Part shown: positions 9,348-18,652 of the stretch, in pieces
Layout: each line of letters opens with the position of its first letter
Numbering within the stretch: position 1 is the first letter of the stretch
NCBI RefSeq assembly: GCF_900239935.1
Contig: NZ_LT965928.1
Location: forward strand, 1,741,254 to 1,805,253
Direction of reading: 5' to 3'
Source of the DNA: Pseudoalteromonas carrageenovora IAM 12662
Lineage (GTDB): Bacteria; Pseudomonadota; Gammaproteobacteria; Enterobacterales; Alteromonadaceae
Length of the DNA: 64,000 nt
Notes under the pieces: generated by a model
The model's database searches: none
What the model saw: the letters and a program-made list of their open reading frames with translations, nothing else
Told to the model about the DNA's origin: nothing
Translations under genes and position numbers: made by a program

Positions 9348-10337
9348 TTAGATGTTTACCGTTGTAAATTGCTCAAGCGCCGATTGGTATGGTTTTATAA
9401 AGTGCTCTTCGGCAAACTTACCTTGCTCTGCAGCTAATCTACTGCGCTCATCTCTATCGTAAATAATCTGTGTGAGTGAATGGTCAGCATTTTTTAAATT
9501 AGGTTTGTAAGCTTTACCAGCAGTAGCATTTGCGTTGTAAATTTCTGGGCGATAAATTTTTTGAAACGTTTCCATGGTGCTAATTGTGCTTATTAGCTCA
9601 AGGTTGGTGTAATCATTAAGTAAATCCCCAAAGAAAAACAATGCAAAAGGCGCAGCGCTATTTGCAGGCATAAAGTAACGAACCTGTAAGCCCATTTTTT
9701 TAAAGTATTGCTCTGTGAGTGAAGATTCGTTTGGTTGGTACTCAATACCTAAAATAGGGTGCTCGTTTGCTGTGCGGTGGTAAGTTTTGTTATCAGACAC
9801 GCTTAGGCATATTACTGGTGGCTTTCTAAAGTTTTGCTTATATGTATTTGAGCTCACGAACGATTGAAACAACTTACCATGCAGCTCACCAAAATTATCA
9901 GGAATACAAAACTGTGGTTTATCTTTATTATGTTGCTGTAGGAGTACGCTAAAGTCGTAGTCACGCACGTAAGACGAAAAGTTGTTACCAACAATGCCTT
10001 CTATGCATTTGTTTGTTTTGTTATCTACTATGTTGGTTTTAAGTATTTCTATTGATGGAAAGCTTTGGCTGTTTTCATCTAAAGCAATATCAACTGAAAT
10101 AATTTCGAGTTCGATTGAATAACGATCTGCCGTTGGGTTATCCCAATTAGCTAGCGTATTAAAGCGGTTATTGATCATGTTAAGTGCTTTGCGCAAATTA
10201 GATTGACGGTGCTCGCCACGAGCTAAGTTTGCAAAGTTAGTTGTAATACGAGTATTTGTTGATGGCGTATAGTGCTCATCAAGGCGCTGACTTTTAATAT
10301 TAAAGGTTAAGTTTTTACTCATGATGTTGGTATCCAA
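9348..10337 (-). CDS. mesX: MesX (DUF1852), partner of MesD
   Basis: The 329-residue protein matches DUF1852 in length and in segments such as NLARGEHRQSNLRKALNMIN and EHPILGIEYQPNESSLTEQY. Proteins of this family are described as putative oxygenase-type partners needed by MesD for methionine synthesis. It is the upstream gene of the mesX-mesD unit, 31 bp ahead of mesD, and is soluble with no signal peptide. A possible MetJ operator lies about 240 bp upstream. Confidence 0.85.
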   Translation of the reverse strand: MDTNIMSKNLTFNIKSQRLDEHYTPSTNTRITTNFANLARGEHRQSNLRKALNMINNRFNTLANWDNPTADRYSIELEIISVDIALDENSQSFPSIEILKTNIVDNKTNKCIEGIVGNNFSSYVRDYDFSVLLQQHNKDKPQFCIPDNFGELHGKLFQSFVSSNTYKQNFRKPPVICLSVSDNKTYHRTANEHPILGIEYQPNESSLTEQYFKKMGLQVRYFMPANSAAPFALFFFGDLLNDYTNLELISTISTMETFQKIYRPEIYNANATAGKAYKPNLKNADHSLTQIIYDRDERSRLAAEQGKFAEEHFIKPYQSALEQFTTVNI

Positions 10338-10764
10338 TTTTTATTTAAAGGCAAAGCCATTGTTTTTAAAAGTGGCTGCTGCTTAGCTATAAACTAGAGG
10401 CTAGCTAAGCGCTGTTCGATGAGTAATTTATACGTAAATTGTGCCTTAAATAAAAACGGTATAATTTCACATGAAACATGAGTTTGATTCATTAATAAAA
10501 TATGGCTCAGCGTTCGCACATAAGATAGGCTGAAATCAGGTATGTAAGTTAGCTGATAGGGTGAGTATTTATAGCGGTTTAGATGTCTAGATGGTTTTGT
10601 TGCGTTAATTTCATGTTCGGTATGAGTAATATTCAGGGCTCTGTTTTATAAACTATGTAATGTGTAAAAAGTCAGGTTATCTATCTGTTGTTCATCTACA
10701 CTTAGTTACACTCGTTTACTAACTTCCTAATAATTAACTACATTGTGTACGCATAAGTAAATAG
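10338..10764. other. Divergent intergenic region of mesX and DUF5924 gene
   Basis: These 427 bp hold no gene that I can support. They must contain promoters for both divergent genes. The only recognisable motif is the tandem met-box-like run at 10573-10596. Confidence 0.6.
10573..10596. promoter_or_regulatory. Candidate MetJ operator (tandem met boxes)
   Basis: Three adjacent octamers, AGCGGTTT, AGATGTCT and AGATGGTT, compare with the MetJ consensus AGACGTCT at 5, 7 and 5 of 8 positions. Tandem arrangement is what MetJ requires, and the location upstream of a methionine biosynthesis unit makes sense. The distance to mesX (about 240 bp) is long, so a long leader or a different target is possible. 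Confidence 0.4.
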
Positions 10765-11778
10765 ATGAATAAATTAAAAAACCTTATCACCCAGTTTATA
10801 GCTGCAATGCAAAAGCGCCCTGGGTTATTAGCTGTGATGGCGTTTTGCTCTGGTGTAGCAAGCTATGTCATGGTTGACAGGAAAGAGTCGTTTTCGCAGG
10901 TTATTGCTATTGTGTTATTAATAAGCTGGCTTTGGCTAATTATAGATAATTGGCTTCGCGAAAAAGTAGAAGAGAGGTTTGGTGTAGCGGTATCGCCAAA
11001 TGTAATGCGTTTTGCACTGCAAATGGTGCAACAAGAGAGCTTATTTTTTGCGTTACCCTTTTTTTTAGCGGTTACGCAATGGGATCATCCACAAGCAATT
11101 TTTACATCCCTTATTGTTTTGTGTGCCGTAGTGTCGGTTATCGACCCGCTTTATTACAAAAAATTAGCTAGAAACCGGACACTATTTAGCGTGTTTCATA
11201 ACTTTGCGTTATTTGTTGTATTGCTTGTAACACTGCCCATTTTATTGAACCTGACGACTAGCCAAAGTTTGGTAATTGCTCTAATTACGGCTGTTATTGT
11301 TACATTGCCGAGTTTAAACAATTTAATGCCTAATGCACGCTGGTGGCGTTTTCCTATTTTAGTTTTAATTTTATGTGCTTTTAGTGCCAGCGTTTGGCAG
11401 TTACGCAGCTTTGTGCCACCGGCAGCCCTTAGATTAACCGATATTACCTTAGCGCACAAAGTCGACTTACAACATAAAAAGCCTGTAGGTAGTATTAAAA
11501 CGCTTGATTTACACACCTTACACCGTGAAGGTTTATACAGCTGGACTGCGGTTAAAGCACCACGGGGTTTAAACGAAAAAATATTTCATGTGTGGATACA
11601 CAATAAAAAAGAGGTCGATAGAATTACCCTAAATATTAATGGCGGGCGTGAGCAAGGTTATAGAGCGTGGACACACAAAGTAAACTTCCCAAGTGATGCA
11701 ACGGGTAAGTGGCAAGTAAAGGTAGTAACTGAATCAGGGCAGTTAATAGGTTTAACCAAATTTATTGTTACATCTTAA
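10765..11778 (+). CDS. DUF5924/DUF2914 membrane protein
   Basis: The 337-residue protein has about seven hydrophobic segments in its first 215 residues and then a soluble C-terminal part. The latter, with LYSWTAVKAPRGLNEKIFHVW and GYRAWTHKVNF, matches the DUF2914 domain, and the whole matches the DUF5924 family. Function is unknown. It is divergent from mesX and followed by two small membrane protein genes on the same strand. Confidence 0.7.
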   Translation: MNKLKNLITQFIAAMQKRPGLLAVMAFCSGVASYVMVDRKESFSQVIAIVLLISWLWLIIDNWLREKVEERFGVAVSPNVMRFALQMVQQESLFFALPFFLAVTQWDHPQAIFTSLIVLCAVVSVIDPLYYKKLARNRTLFSVFHNFALFVVLLVTLPILLNLTTSQSLVIALITAVIVTLPSLNNLMPNARWWRFPILVLILCAFSASVWQLRSFVPPAALRLTDITLAHKVDLQHKKPVGSIKTLDLHTLHREGLYSWTAVKAPRGLNEKIFHVWIHNKKEVDRITLNINGGREQGYRAWTHKVNFPSDATGKWQVKVVTESGQLIGLTKFIVTS

Positions 11779-11840
11779 TTATGGTAATAGATTTGTAAAT
11801 GAATAAATATTTGATAGGCTATTTTTACAGTGTTTAATGG

Positions 11841-12086
11841 ATGAACGTTATGAGTTTGGCATTTGATTTGTTTATTTGGTTAATGATAGAGACAATTTTA
11901 GGTTTTTTAATTTACTCAACAGGTTGCGCTATTCTGAAAATAGTTACCTTTGGTAAGTTTAAAAGCGAAATTACCGATTATGTATCGTTTAAGGCGAATA
12001 AAGCCAAAGATGTTTACTTAATTTGCTTACTCGGGTTTAGCTTTTATGTGCTGTTAATTGGCTTTATTGCTTATATTAGCCACTAA
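11841..12086 (+). CDS. Small inner-membrane protein
   Basis: An 81-residue protein with two hydrophobic helices (about residues 5-32 and 55-78) separated by a basic loop. I recognise no family. It lies 62 bp after the DUF5924 gene and 14 bp before the next membrane protein gene, so the three may be co-transcribed. Confidence 0.55.
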   Translation: MNVMSLAFDLFIWLMIETILGFLIYSTGCAILKIVTFGKFKSEITDYVSFKANKAKDVYLICLLGFSFYVLLIGFIAYISH

Positions 12087-12100
12087 CTTATACAAACCAC

Positions 12101-12553
12101 ATGAAACAAAATAGATTTTTGATTGCAGCAAGTGCTTTGAGCTTTATTGCCTCGCTTTTACATGTAGCGTGTATTTTTGGCGGGCCTGACTGGTATCGCT
12201 TTTTTGGTGCTGGTGAACAAATGGCTCAACTGGCAGAGCAGGGAAGTACCTATCCTACTTATGTGACTTTAGCTATTGCAGTTATTATTGCTCTTTGGGG
12301 CTTATATGCGCTCTCTGGTGCAGGCGTCATTTTAAAACTGCCACTTTTAAAAACAGCTTTGGTATTAATCACCGCAATTTATTTAGTGCGCGGTATTGCG
12401 GGTTTAATCATTCCTTTTTTAACTACAAGCCAAATAATTCACCACAACTCTATTAAGTTTTGGATTATAAGCTCGATAATATGCTGTATTTATGGGTTAT
12501 TTTACTTATTTGGTACCCTTAAATTATGGCGAACGAAAATGTATCAACGCTAA
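12101..12553 (+). CDS. Four-helix membrane protein, unknown family
   Basis: The 150-residue protein has four clear hydrophobic segments, starting with a signal-anchor-like SALSFIASLLHVACIFGGP. The middle, WGLYALSGAGVI followed by LVRGIAGL, is typical of small uncharacterised marine proteobacterial membrane proteins. No catalytic motif is visible. Confidence 0.6.
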   Translation: MKQNRFLIAASALSFIASLLHVACIFGGPDWYRFFGAGEQMAQLAEQGSTYPTYVTLAIAVIIALWGLYALSGAGVILKLPLLKTALVLITAIYLVRGIAGLIIPFLTTSQIIHHNSIKFWIISSIICCIYGLFYLFGTLKLWRTKMYQR

Positions 12554-12681
12554 TTTCCCCCAACTCTTATACTCAAATTACTAACCACAAATAGCTTATT
12601 TTTATTGCTCATTTTTATAAAGGGCAATACTATGTGCGACTATTTTTTACGCGTATTTTTTTCGCTTTTGGTGTTATATAA

Positions 12682-13485
12682 ATGAATAAAACTCTATTGA
12701 GTATTTTGTTTACAGCTATGCTTTGTGCATCTTTTTTAGTTAAAGCGCAGACCCAAGACGCACCTGCACTTGAACCTGAATTAGGTGTAGGCGGAAATAT
12801 TAAGCTCGATGAGGCTAGTACAACGTATATTGATGACGGTGTTGATTTTCATGTGCATCCACTTTGGGAAAGCAGATATATCAGTGAGGGCCGCGACAAT
12901 TTAGCGGGAAAAGGTATTGCCTCAATCGCATCTGAATTTAATTATAATGCAATAGCTATTATTCCGTGGCTTGCAACGGGTATTGATAGCGATTATACCG
13001 AGTTTAACTTAAATGCTATTTACGCAACTCAGTTATTTAATACCGTTGATATGTTTATTGGTTACAACCATTTAAGAACACGTGAAAATGCCTCTAATGC
13101 TCATGACAATGAGGTTAGCTTAGATTTATCGTACTTTTACGATAATAAATTTCAGCTTACTAGCAGCGCATATTATTCGTTTGATTCTCAAGGTACATTT
13201 ATAGAGCTTGCAATTAGTAAAGGCTATGAGGTAAGTGAAGCTGTTAGCATTGATTTTCAAACGGGGGTTGGGTTTAACGCAGGCTATGTAAGTGACGGCC
13301 ACAACGGTATTAACAACCTTAAGCTTAAAGCTAATGTGTCGTATAAAGTTATTACGCAGCTTGAAGTATACGCATATAGTAGCTACACCATGGCATTGAA
13401 TAAAAACGCTGAGCGCTTTGTAGGTGATTAAACATTAAAAAATGTGTTGTTCAGTGGTATTGGTCTTAGCTATCAATATCGTTAA
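12682..13485 (+). pseudogene. Outer-membrane beta-barrel protein with in-frame stop before last strand
   Basis: The open part (12682-13431, 249 residues) has a signal peptide ending near LVKAQ and alternating beta strands typical of a small barrel (WESRYISEGRDNL, FIGYNHL, LKLKANVSYKV). A TAA at 13429 stops it after FVGD. Reading on in the same frame gives TLKNVLFSGIGLSYQYR and a natural stop at 13483-13485, which is the expected closing strand of such a barrel. The single stop therefore seems to remove the C-terminal assembly signal. It could be a sequencing error or a real recent nonsense mutation. Confidence 0.65.
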
Positions 13486-13490
13486 AAGTT

Positions 13491-13518
13491 AGCAGCACAA
13501 TAAAACGATTGTGCTGCT
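13491..13518. terminator. Stem-loop after barrel protein gene
   Basis: Eleven-base arms AGCAGCACAAT (13491-13501) and ATTGTGCTGCT (13508-13518) pair perfectly around AAAACG. The following TATATAAG is only weakly T-rich, so termination may be partial. It lies between converging genes. Confidence 0.55.
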
Positions 13519-13564
13519 TATATAAGCTTCCTTTAAAATTAAGCCCTAGATTTACATTGTATTA

Positions 13565-13873
13565 TTAAGGTTGGGTTTTTGAGTCACTCTTTTCTTTATC
13601 GTGAGTGTGGCTTTTTATAGGGGTGGAAACTCCCTTATCATTTTTTTGAATTGGCTGACTCCGTACACACATTAAATCATCAGCCATATATTGGCAGCTA
13701 CCTATATATAAATCATTATGGCTGCCTTCATATTTACATGATTGAGATTTAACTTTATTTGCGCAAGCTTTAACTGCAACACCATTTAACGGCCCTGAAT
13801 GCGCATTTAAAAATGTAGGTGCTGCAAGTAAACTCATACCAAACAAGCACAAACAACTACTTTTTATAAACAT
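13565..13873 (-). CDS. Small secreted Cys-rich protein
   Basis: A 102-residue protein with a signal peptide (residues 1-24, ending LNAHS) and five cysteines in the mature part, arranged as ACANKVKSQSC, then SCQYMADDLMC, then a His/Lys-rich polar tail. I recognise no named family. It lies 11 bp downstream of the YHYH lipoprotein gene on the same strand, so both are probably made together and act in the cell envelope. Confidence 0.6.
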   Translation of the reverse strand: MFIKSSCLCLFGMSLLAAPTFLNAHSGPLNGVAVKACANKVKSQSCKYEGSHNDLYIGSCQYMADDLMCVRSQPIQKNDKGVSTPIKSHTHDKEKSDSKTQP

Positions 13874-13884
13874 GACTACTTCCT

Positions 13885-14928
13885 TTAATGTTTGTCAGGA
13901 CTATTACCTGGCGGCGGACCTTGATGATCTCCCGGTGGACCTCCAGCGGGTCTTACGGACTGGCCATGTAAACAACCAATAAACATGTTTTCGCTAGGGC
14001 TTGCTGCATGATAATGATAACCACGGGTAGCGTCTGTATTTCCTCGGCATTCATCAAGTGACTCTTCTTTACCGCTTGCATCGCGCATTGCATAAATACC
14101 ATAACCATCGATTGCGTAACCTATAAGAGGAGCGTGGCCATCTTCTGTATCATCAGAATTAGTACAGCCCGTTGTAGAATGGTAGTGATATCCTTGGTGT
14201 AAATTAATATGCCCACCACAATCATCAAATGCGGCAATTGTATAACTGCCCAAAATGGCATTAATTGGAGCAGGCCCAGATAGCTCGGTACCGTCTAATG
14301 CTATACCTACCGTTCTTAAGCGACCTGAACTTTTTGCAGGAATAGGTGTAACAGGAATTAAATACGTTAATGAAAAATTATCTTCTAAGTATGAAAGCTC
14401 ACACTCAATACAATTTTGTTTATATTGCTCTTCAACATCAGGACGAGCTGCACCTGAGCAAGATTCTTTAGTTGCTGTGTATCTAATTTTATTTGTTTTA
14501 GTGTCGTAAAGTACCCACTTTTCATCGCCGTAATATTCATCTAGCTTTAGGATAAATTGGCCAGTTAAATCTACTAAATTGCCTGTTCCTTCTTTGCTAA
14601 ACCAACTGCCAGACACATCCGCACCATCGGTTGTAGTGCGCGGGCAAAATGGGCCAGGCTCTCTGCCTGCTGGTGCGCCTGATGTAATTAACTCATAACA
14701 CTTAGTTTTAGTGCCTTGTGCTGTTTCGCAATCAACAATGTTAGGCTCAGATAAAAAAGCACCTTTTTTGAACATTGATAAATTTAGCGAATGTTGAGTG
14801 GCCGATTGGCTATTTGAGTCAATATTAGTAGGGGTAATTGGCTTGTCTGTTGCTTCATCACACCCTGTTAGTATTAGGGAGCAAGTAAGGAGGGCTGTAA
14901 CCTTGCTGCCAAATTTTAATAAGCTCAT
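13885..14928 (-). CDS. YHYH-domain lipoprotein
   Basis: The 347-residue protein starts with a lipoprotein signal (LTCSLILTGCDEA). Its C-terminal half holds two YHYH repeats, HQGYHYHSTTGC and TRGYHYHAASP, with DGYGIY between them, which define the YHYH family. Several conserved cysteine pairs and a PG-rich tail (GGPPGDHQGPPPGN) are visible. YHYH proteins are extracellular and of unknown function; the His clusters suggest metal binding. It is first in a two-gene unit with the small secreted protein. Confidence 0.8.
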   Translation of the reverse strand: MSLLKFGSKVTALLTCSLILTGCDEATDKPITPTNIDSNSQSATQHSLNLSMFKKGAFLSEPNIVDCETAQGTKTKCYELITSGAPAGREPGPFCPRTTTDGADVSGSWFSKEGTGNLVDLTGQFILKLDEYYGDEKWVLYDTKTNKIRYTATKESCSGAARPDVEEQYKQNCIECELSYLEDNFSLTYLIPVTPIPAKSSGRLRTVGIALDGTELSGPAPINAILGSYTIAAFDDCGGHINLHQGYHYHSTTGCTNSDDTEDGHAPLIGYAIDGYGIYAMRDASGKEESLDECRGNTDATRGYHYHAASPSENMFIGCLHGQSVRPAGGPPGDHQGPPPGNSPDKH

Positions 14929-15155
14929 GCTTTATCCTTTTAAATATAAGTTTGTACTTTATATACAATGGCATACTAACGGCTAAATGTGTAAACACTA
15001 TGGAAAAAGTATCCATAATAATAAAATACTTCTTATTTTATTTATGCGTTGTGATTTTTATGTTTTATATCAATCAATACTTTGTAATTTATAAAATTAA
15101 CGAATAAAAATGTTAGGGTAGTGTTGTTGTATAAAAATACAAATGGAGAGTTGAG

Positions 15156-15815
15156 ATGAAATTTTTAGTTTTTTTAGGCACTGTAAGAGATAGCACGCCT
15201 CCTAGGCCTGCTCGGTTAGGTGAGCGAGTAGCTAAAGCCTGTATTGAATGTTTAAATGAGCAGTATTCAGAGCACGAGTTTGAACTAATAGATGCACTTG
15301 ATTATCCGAATGAGCAACTTTTTAAGCCTCACTTTGCGTATGCACAAGGTAAGGCGCCTTCTATGCTCAACACCTTAGCCGACAAGATTAAAGCGGCTGA
15401 TGGCTATGTTATAATTAGCCCTGAGTATAACCATAGTATGAGCCCAGCCCTGAGCGACTTACTTAATCACTTTGGTAGTTCACTCTTTTCGTACAAACCC
15501 AGTGCCATTGTTACTTATTCTGCTGGGCAATGGGGCGGATTAAGAGCTGCAATAAGTATGCGCACATTTTTATCTGAGCTTGGCTGCTTACCTGTATCTG
15601 CAATGATCCACGTACCAAAAGCACAAGAAGTTTTTAATGATGACGGCAGTGTACAAACTGGGCAAGAACAATCTTCGTGGTTTAATTATTTTCATCGTAC
15701 TTTTTCACAGATGGTTTGGTGGGCAAAAGCTACAAAAGAGCATAGTCAAAATGTAGATCCTCATCAAATGTTAAAAAGCTTTAAAACAGATCCTTCTCAG
15801 CGAAATGCTCCTTAA
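15156..15815 (+). CDS. NAD(P)H-dependent FMN reductase
   Basis: The 219-residue protein has the flavodoxin-like fold of NADPH-dependent FMN reductases. FLGTVRDSTPPRPARLGERV fits the FMN phosphate-binding loop, ADGYVIISPEYNHSMSPAL is the diagnostic motif of the family, and SAGQWGGLRA follows. It would use NAD(P)H to reduce FMN or quinone-like substrates in the cytoplasm. GGAGAG lies just before the start. It is followed by a terminator-like hairpin at 15840-15861. Confidence 0.85.
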   Translation: MKFLVFLGTVRDSTPPRPARLGERVAKACIECLNEQYSEHEFELIDALDYPNEQLFKPHFAYAQGKAPSMLNTLADKIKAADGYVIISPEYNHSMSPALSDLLNHFGSSLFSYKPSAIVTYSAGQWGGLRAAISMRTFLSELGCLPVSAMIHVPKAQEVFNDDGSVQTGQEQSSWFNYFHRTFSQMVWWAKATKEHSQNVDPHQMLKSFKTDPSQRNAP

Positions 15816-15839
15816 CGAAAACTTTTAAAATATAATTTA

Positions 15840-15861
15840 TTTAGCCCTTAATTGGGCTAAA
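15840..15861 (+). terminator. Terminator-like hairpin after FMN reductase gene
   Basis: Arms TTTAGCCC (15840-15847) and GGGCTAAA (15854-15861) enclose TTAATT and are followed by TTTGTTTCTTTT. This looks like a Rho-independent terminator. Confidence 0.7.
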
Positions 15862-15936
15862 TTTGTTTCTTTTATAGAAACTTGAAATTTATAAATGCTA
15901 GAATTAACATCTACTTATAAAAAAGGATGTTATATA

Positions 15937-16383
15937 TTGAAATACCTTACTCTTTTAAGTGTATTAACACTTAGTGCCTGCAGCTCTGTACAACACTTAC
16001 CGGCGCTTGGCGAAGGCACTACTGCTAATATGAATTTAATAGCTCTTTCGGAGCAGAGCGCGCCACAAGGTGTTAGCGGTACATTTAAGTTTTATATTAA
16101 AACTGCGGGCTCTCAGTATGGTGACGTATTTTTAAATACCGAAGCTGACTATCGTGATCGACGCTCTATTACCATTGCAATTGATTCAAAAGTAGCTAAT
16201 AAACTCAAAGAAAAATACGGACAACCAGCCGACACATTTTTTATTGATAAAACAATTGAAGTGACAGGTGAAGCAAAGCGGGTAACTATCGACTTTTTAA
16301 GTAAAGGAAGAAAAACCAATAAATATTATTATCAAACACATGTTGATGTTAATTCAATAAATCAACTTCGCATTGTTGAGTAA
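15937..16383 (+). CDS. Small lipoprotein
   Basis: From the TTG at 15937 the product begins with a clean lipoprotein signal, LKYLTLLSVLTLSACSS, with Cys at the lipobox. AAGGA at 15923-15927 lies nine bases upstream, whereas a start at 15895 would put an odd charged extension before the signal. The mature 130 residues look like a single beta-rich domain ending NSINQLRIVE. I do not recognise the family. Confidence 0.65.
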   Translation: MKYLTLLSVLTLSACSSVQHLPALGEGTTANMNLIALSEQSAPQGVSGTFKFYIKTAGSQYGDVFLNTEADYRDRRSITIAIDSKVANKLKEKYGQPADTFFIDKTIEVTGEAKRVTIDFLSKGRKTNKYYYQTHVDVNSINQLRIVE

Positions 16384-16447
16384 CATCAGCCAGCTTGTCG
16401 AAGCATCGGATTAATTACTAAGCTACTTATTGGCTAGGGGTATGTTT

Positions 16448-16483
16448 TACAGGGGTACTGTTTTTATATACAGTACCCCTGTA
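16448..16483. terminator. Strong bidirectional hairpin
   Basis: Perfect 14-base arms TACAGGGGTACTGT (16448-16461) and ACAGTACCCCTGTA (16470-16483) flank an 8-base loop. It separates the converging lipoprotein and TonB-receptor genes. The T-runs are in the loop rather than after the stem, so its efficiency as an intrinsic terminator is uncertain. Confidence 0.6.
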
Positions 16484-16497
16484 AATCTCAATGAATA

Positions 16498-18513
16498 CTA
16501 AAATAACAAGCTTAATGTTAGTCGCGCTGTTCTTGGCTCTATTGGGTGAAAATGATTACCTTCAACGCCTTGTGCAGTCTCACCGGGTAAACGCGATGCA
16601 TAATAGTAGTCAATATCATGGTCGGTACTGTTAAATAAGTTAAGTAATTCAAAGTCTACTTTCCAATGGGTTTGCTTATAGCTTATTGAGCTATTAACAA
16701 CCGTTAAGGGGTCTGAGCGTTTACTTCCATCGTCGGTTAATGTGCGCTTGCCAATATGACGAACTCTAATTGATGACTGCCATTGTTGTGTTATATGCCA
16801 ATTTAAGCCTGTACTGGCAACAACAGGTACAGCGCCTTCAATGTAATTATTATCACCATTTATATCTAAGCGAGAATGTGTAAACGAGGCTTCTAAATCG
16901 ATACTAAATTTGTCGTTAATCCAGTAATAAGCACTCATTTCTAAGCCATAGCGTTTTGATGCATCACTTGGCTCTGTATTACCGGCATCACCTACAAACA
17001 AGAGCTCTGAGTCGAGTGTTAACCACCAAAGTGCAGCCGATAAATTAAACTTTTGCTCATCAGCAAATCGTAATCCAATTTCAGCGCCTTCACTTTTTAC
17101 TAATAAATCTACTTGCTCTGTTTGCTCACCTGTAACAGGGTCAATATTAATTGTAGATCCACGCGCATCATTAGAATGAAAAGATTGCCCCCAATTAGCA
17201 TATGCAGCTAGTAAATCAGTTAAGCGGTAATTTAAACTTCCTTTAAAGCTGACTAAATCATCGTTTGCTTTACCTGAGTTTGCACCAGTATTACTGGTAA
17301 CGTTAGTATCAAAGTAGTCGTACCTCACACCAGCAGTGGCCTCTAATTTTGGGGTAAGTAAAAATTTAGACTCCCAAAAGCTTGAGTAGCTAGTTTGCTT
17401 TAGTTCATCTTGCCTTACAGTGCTAAGTCGCTTTCTTGCTTGCGTGTTATAAAGCCCTACGTTATCTATGTCGTCGTGTCGAAGCTCAATCCCTGCAGTG
17501 TGTTGCATGTTTATATCTGATGTTTTAGTTTCAAACTCATAGCTTATATTAGTGCCATAGATATTGCGGCTATCTTGCTGATTAAACTGATCACCATTAA
17601 TTGGATCATTTAAAAAATAACTAAAATTAGAATACAGGTTTAAATCGTAATTAATTACATAAGCGCTGGCTTTTATATGATCTCCTTGCCAGTTACTCGA
17701 TAAGCTATAACGGCTAGAGCTACCGCCAAGCGTAGTATCAAGTGAACCAAACTGAGATATTAAATTTTGCGAGACCGCACGCTGTGGAATTTGATCTGCT
17801 GAATTCCATGTATTGTCGTATGCCATAGCAGTTATTGAGAGATCACCATTAAAAGCTTTACCAACATAGCGAAGTAGGGCATTTTTTTTATTTACGTCTT
17901 CGTTTATATCATCCCACGGGCCGTCATAGCCTTGCCATTCTGCTGCTGCAATAATTTTGCCTTTTGTTAAGTTAGTAGAGCCAAGTACAACAGCACGTTT
18001 ATAGTTGTCCTCTCCAATACTGAGTTCTATTTGTTGATGCTTTTGGTTATCAGCCAATTTAAACTGTGCGCTACCTGCGGCTGAAAAATCGCCTTGGCTT
18101 GCGCTATATGAGCCTTTTTGATAGTTAATTGTTGAAATAGACTCAGGAATTATAAAATTTAGGTCGGTATAGCCTTGGCCGTGTCCGTGGCTTCGCATAT
18201 TAATGGGCATGCCATCTATGCTGGTTGAAAAGTCGGTACCGTGATCTAAATTAAAGCCTCTAATAAAATACTGATTAGCCTTACCTGAGCCACTGTGTTG
18301 AGTAACCGCCATACCCGGTATTAGCTCTAACATTTCGGCGCTTCTTAACATAGGGCGCTGCTCTATTTCTCCTTGGCCAATAATGCCGCTAGATGCGCTG
18401 ATTGACTCACCAATTAACCCATCTCGGTGGCCATATACAGTTAGTTTTTCTATGTTTGCGTGTACATAGCCGCTATATAAAGTGCCTATAGTTAAAATTG
18501 CTAATGTTTTCAT
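16498..18513 (-). CDS. TonB-dependent outer-membrane receptor
   Basis: This 671-residue protein has a signal peptide, a TonB-box-like EKLTVYGHR after the cleavage site, a plug domain (LIPGMAVTQHSGSGKANQYF, then IRGFNLDHGTDF) and a long beta barrel closing with RLTLSLLF, with the terminal Phe of outer-membrane proteins. It imports an unknown ligand across the outer membrane using TonB energy. No transport partner genes adjoin it, so the substrate cannot be inferred; the His-rich SHGHGQGYTDLNF segment in the plug might suggest metal, weakly. Confidence 0.85.
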   Translation of the reverse strand: MKTLAILTIGTLYSGYVHANIEKLTVYGHRDGLIGESISASSGIIGQGEIEQRPMLRSAEMLELIPGMAVTQHSGSGKANQYFIRGFNLDHGTDFSTSIDGMPINMRSHGHGQGYTDLNFIIPESISTINYQKGSYSASQGDFSAAGSAQFKLADNQKHQQIELSIGEDNYKRAVVLGSTNLTKGKIIAAAEWQGYDGPWDDINEDVNKKNALLRYVGKAFNGDLSITAMAYDNTWNSADQIPQRAVSQNLISQFGSLDTTLGGSSSRYSLSSNWQGDHIKASAYVINYDLNLYSNFSYFLNDPINGDQFNQQDSRNIYGTNISYEFETKTSDINMQHTAGIELRHDDIDNVGLYNTQARKRLSTVRQDELKQTSYSSFWESKFLLTPKLEATAGVRYDYFDTNVTSNTGANSGKANDDLVSFKGSLNYRLTDLLAAYANWGQSFHSNDARGSTINIDPVTGEQTEQVDLLVKSEGAEIGLRFADEQKFNLSAALWWLTLDSELLFVGDAGNTEPSDASKRYGLEMSAYYWINDKFSIDLEASFTHSRLDINGDNNYIEGAVPVVASTGLNWHITQQWQSSIRVRHIGKRTLTDDGSKRSDPLTVVNSSISYKQTHWKVDFELLNLFNSTDHDIDYYYASRLPGETAQGVEGNHFHPIEPRTARLTLSLLF

Positions 18514-18652
18514 GCTTAAAGTCCCTATTTAATATGCTTACTATTCAGTGCTGTTAAATTAAATACGGCTAAGTAATTTTTTTGGATGCAACATTTGTTG
18601 TTTAATTGTAATTATTTAAACACATTCTCTGTTTTGTAATTTAAAAACTACA

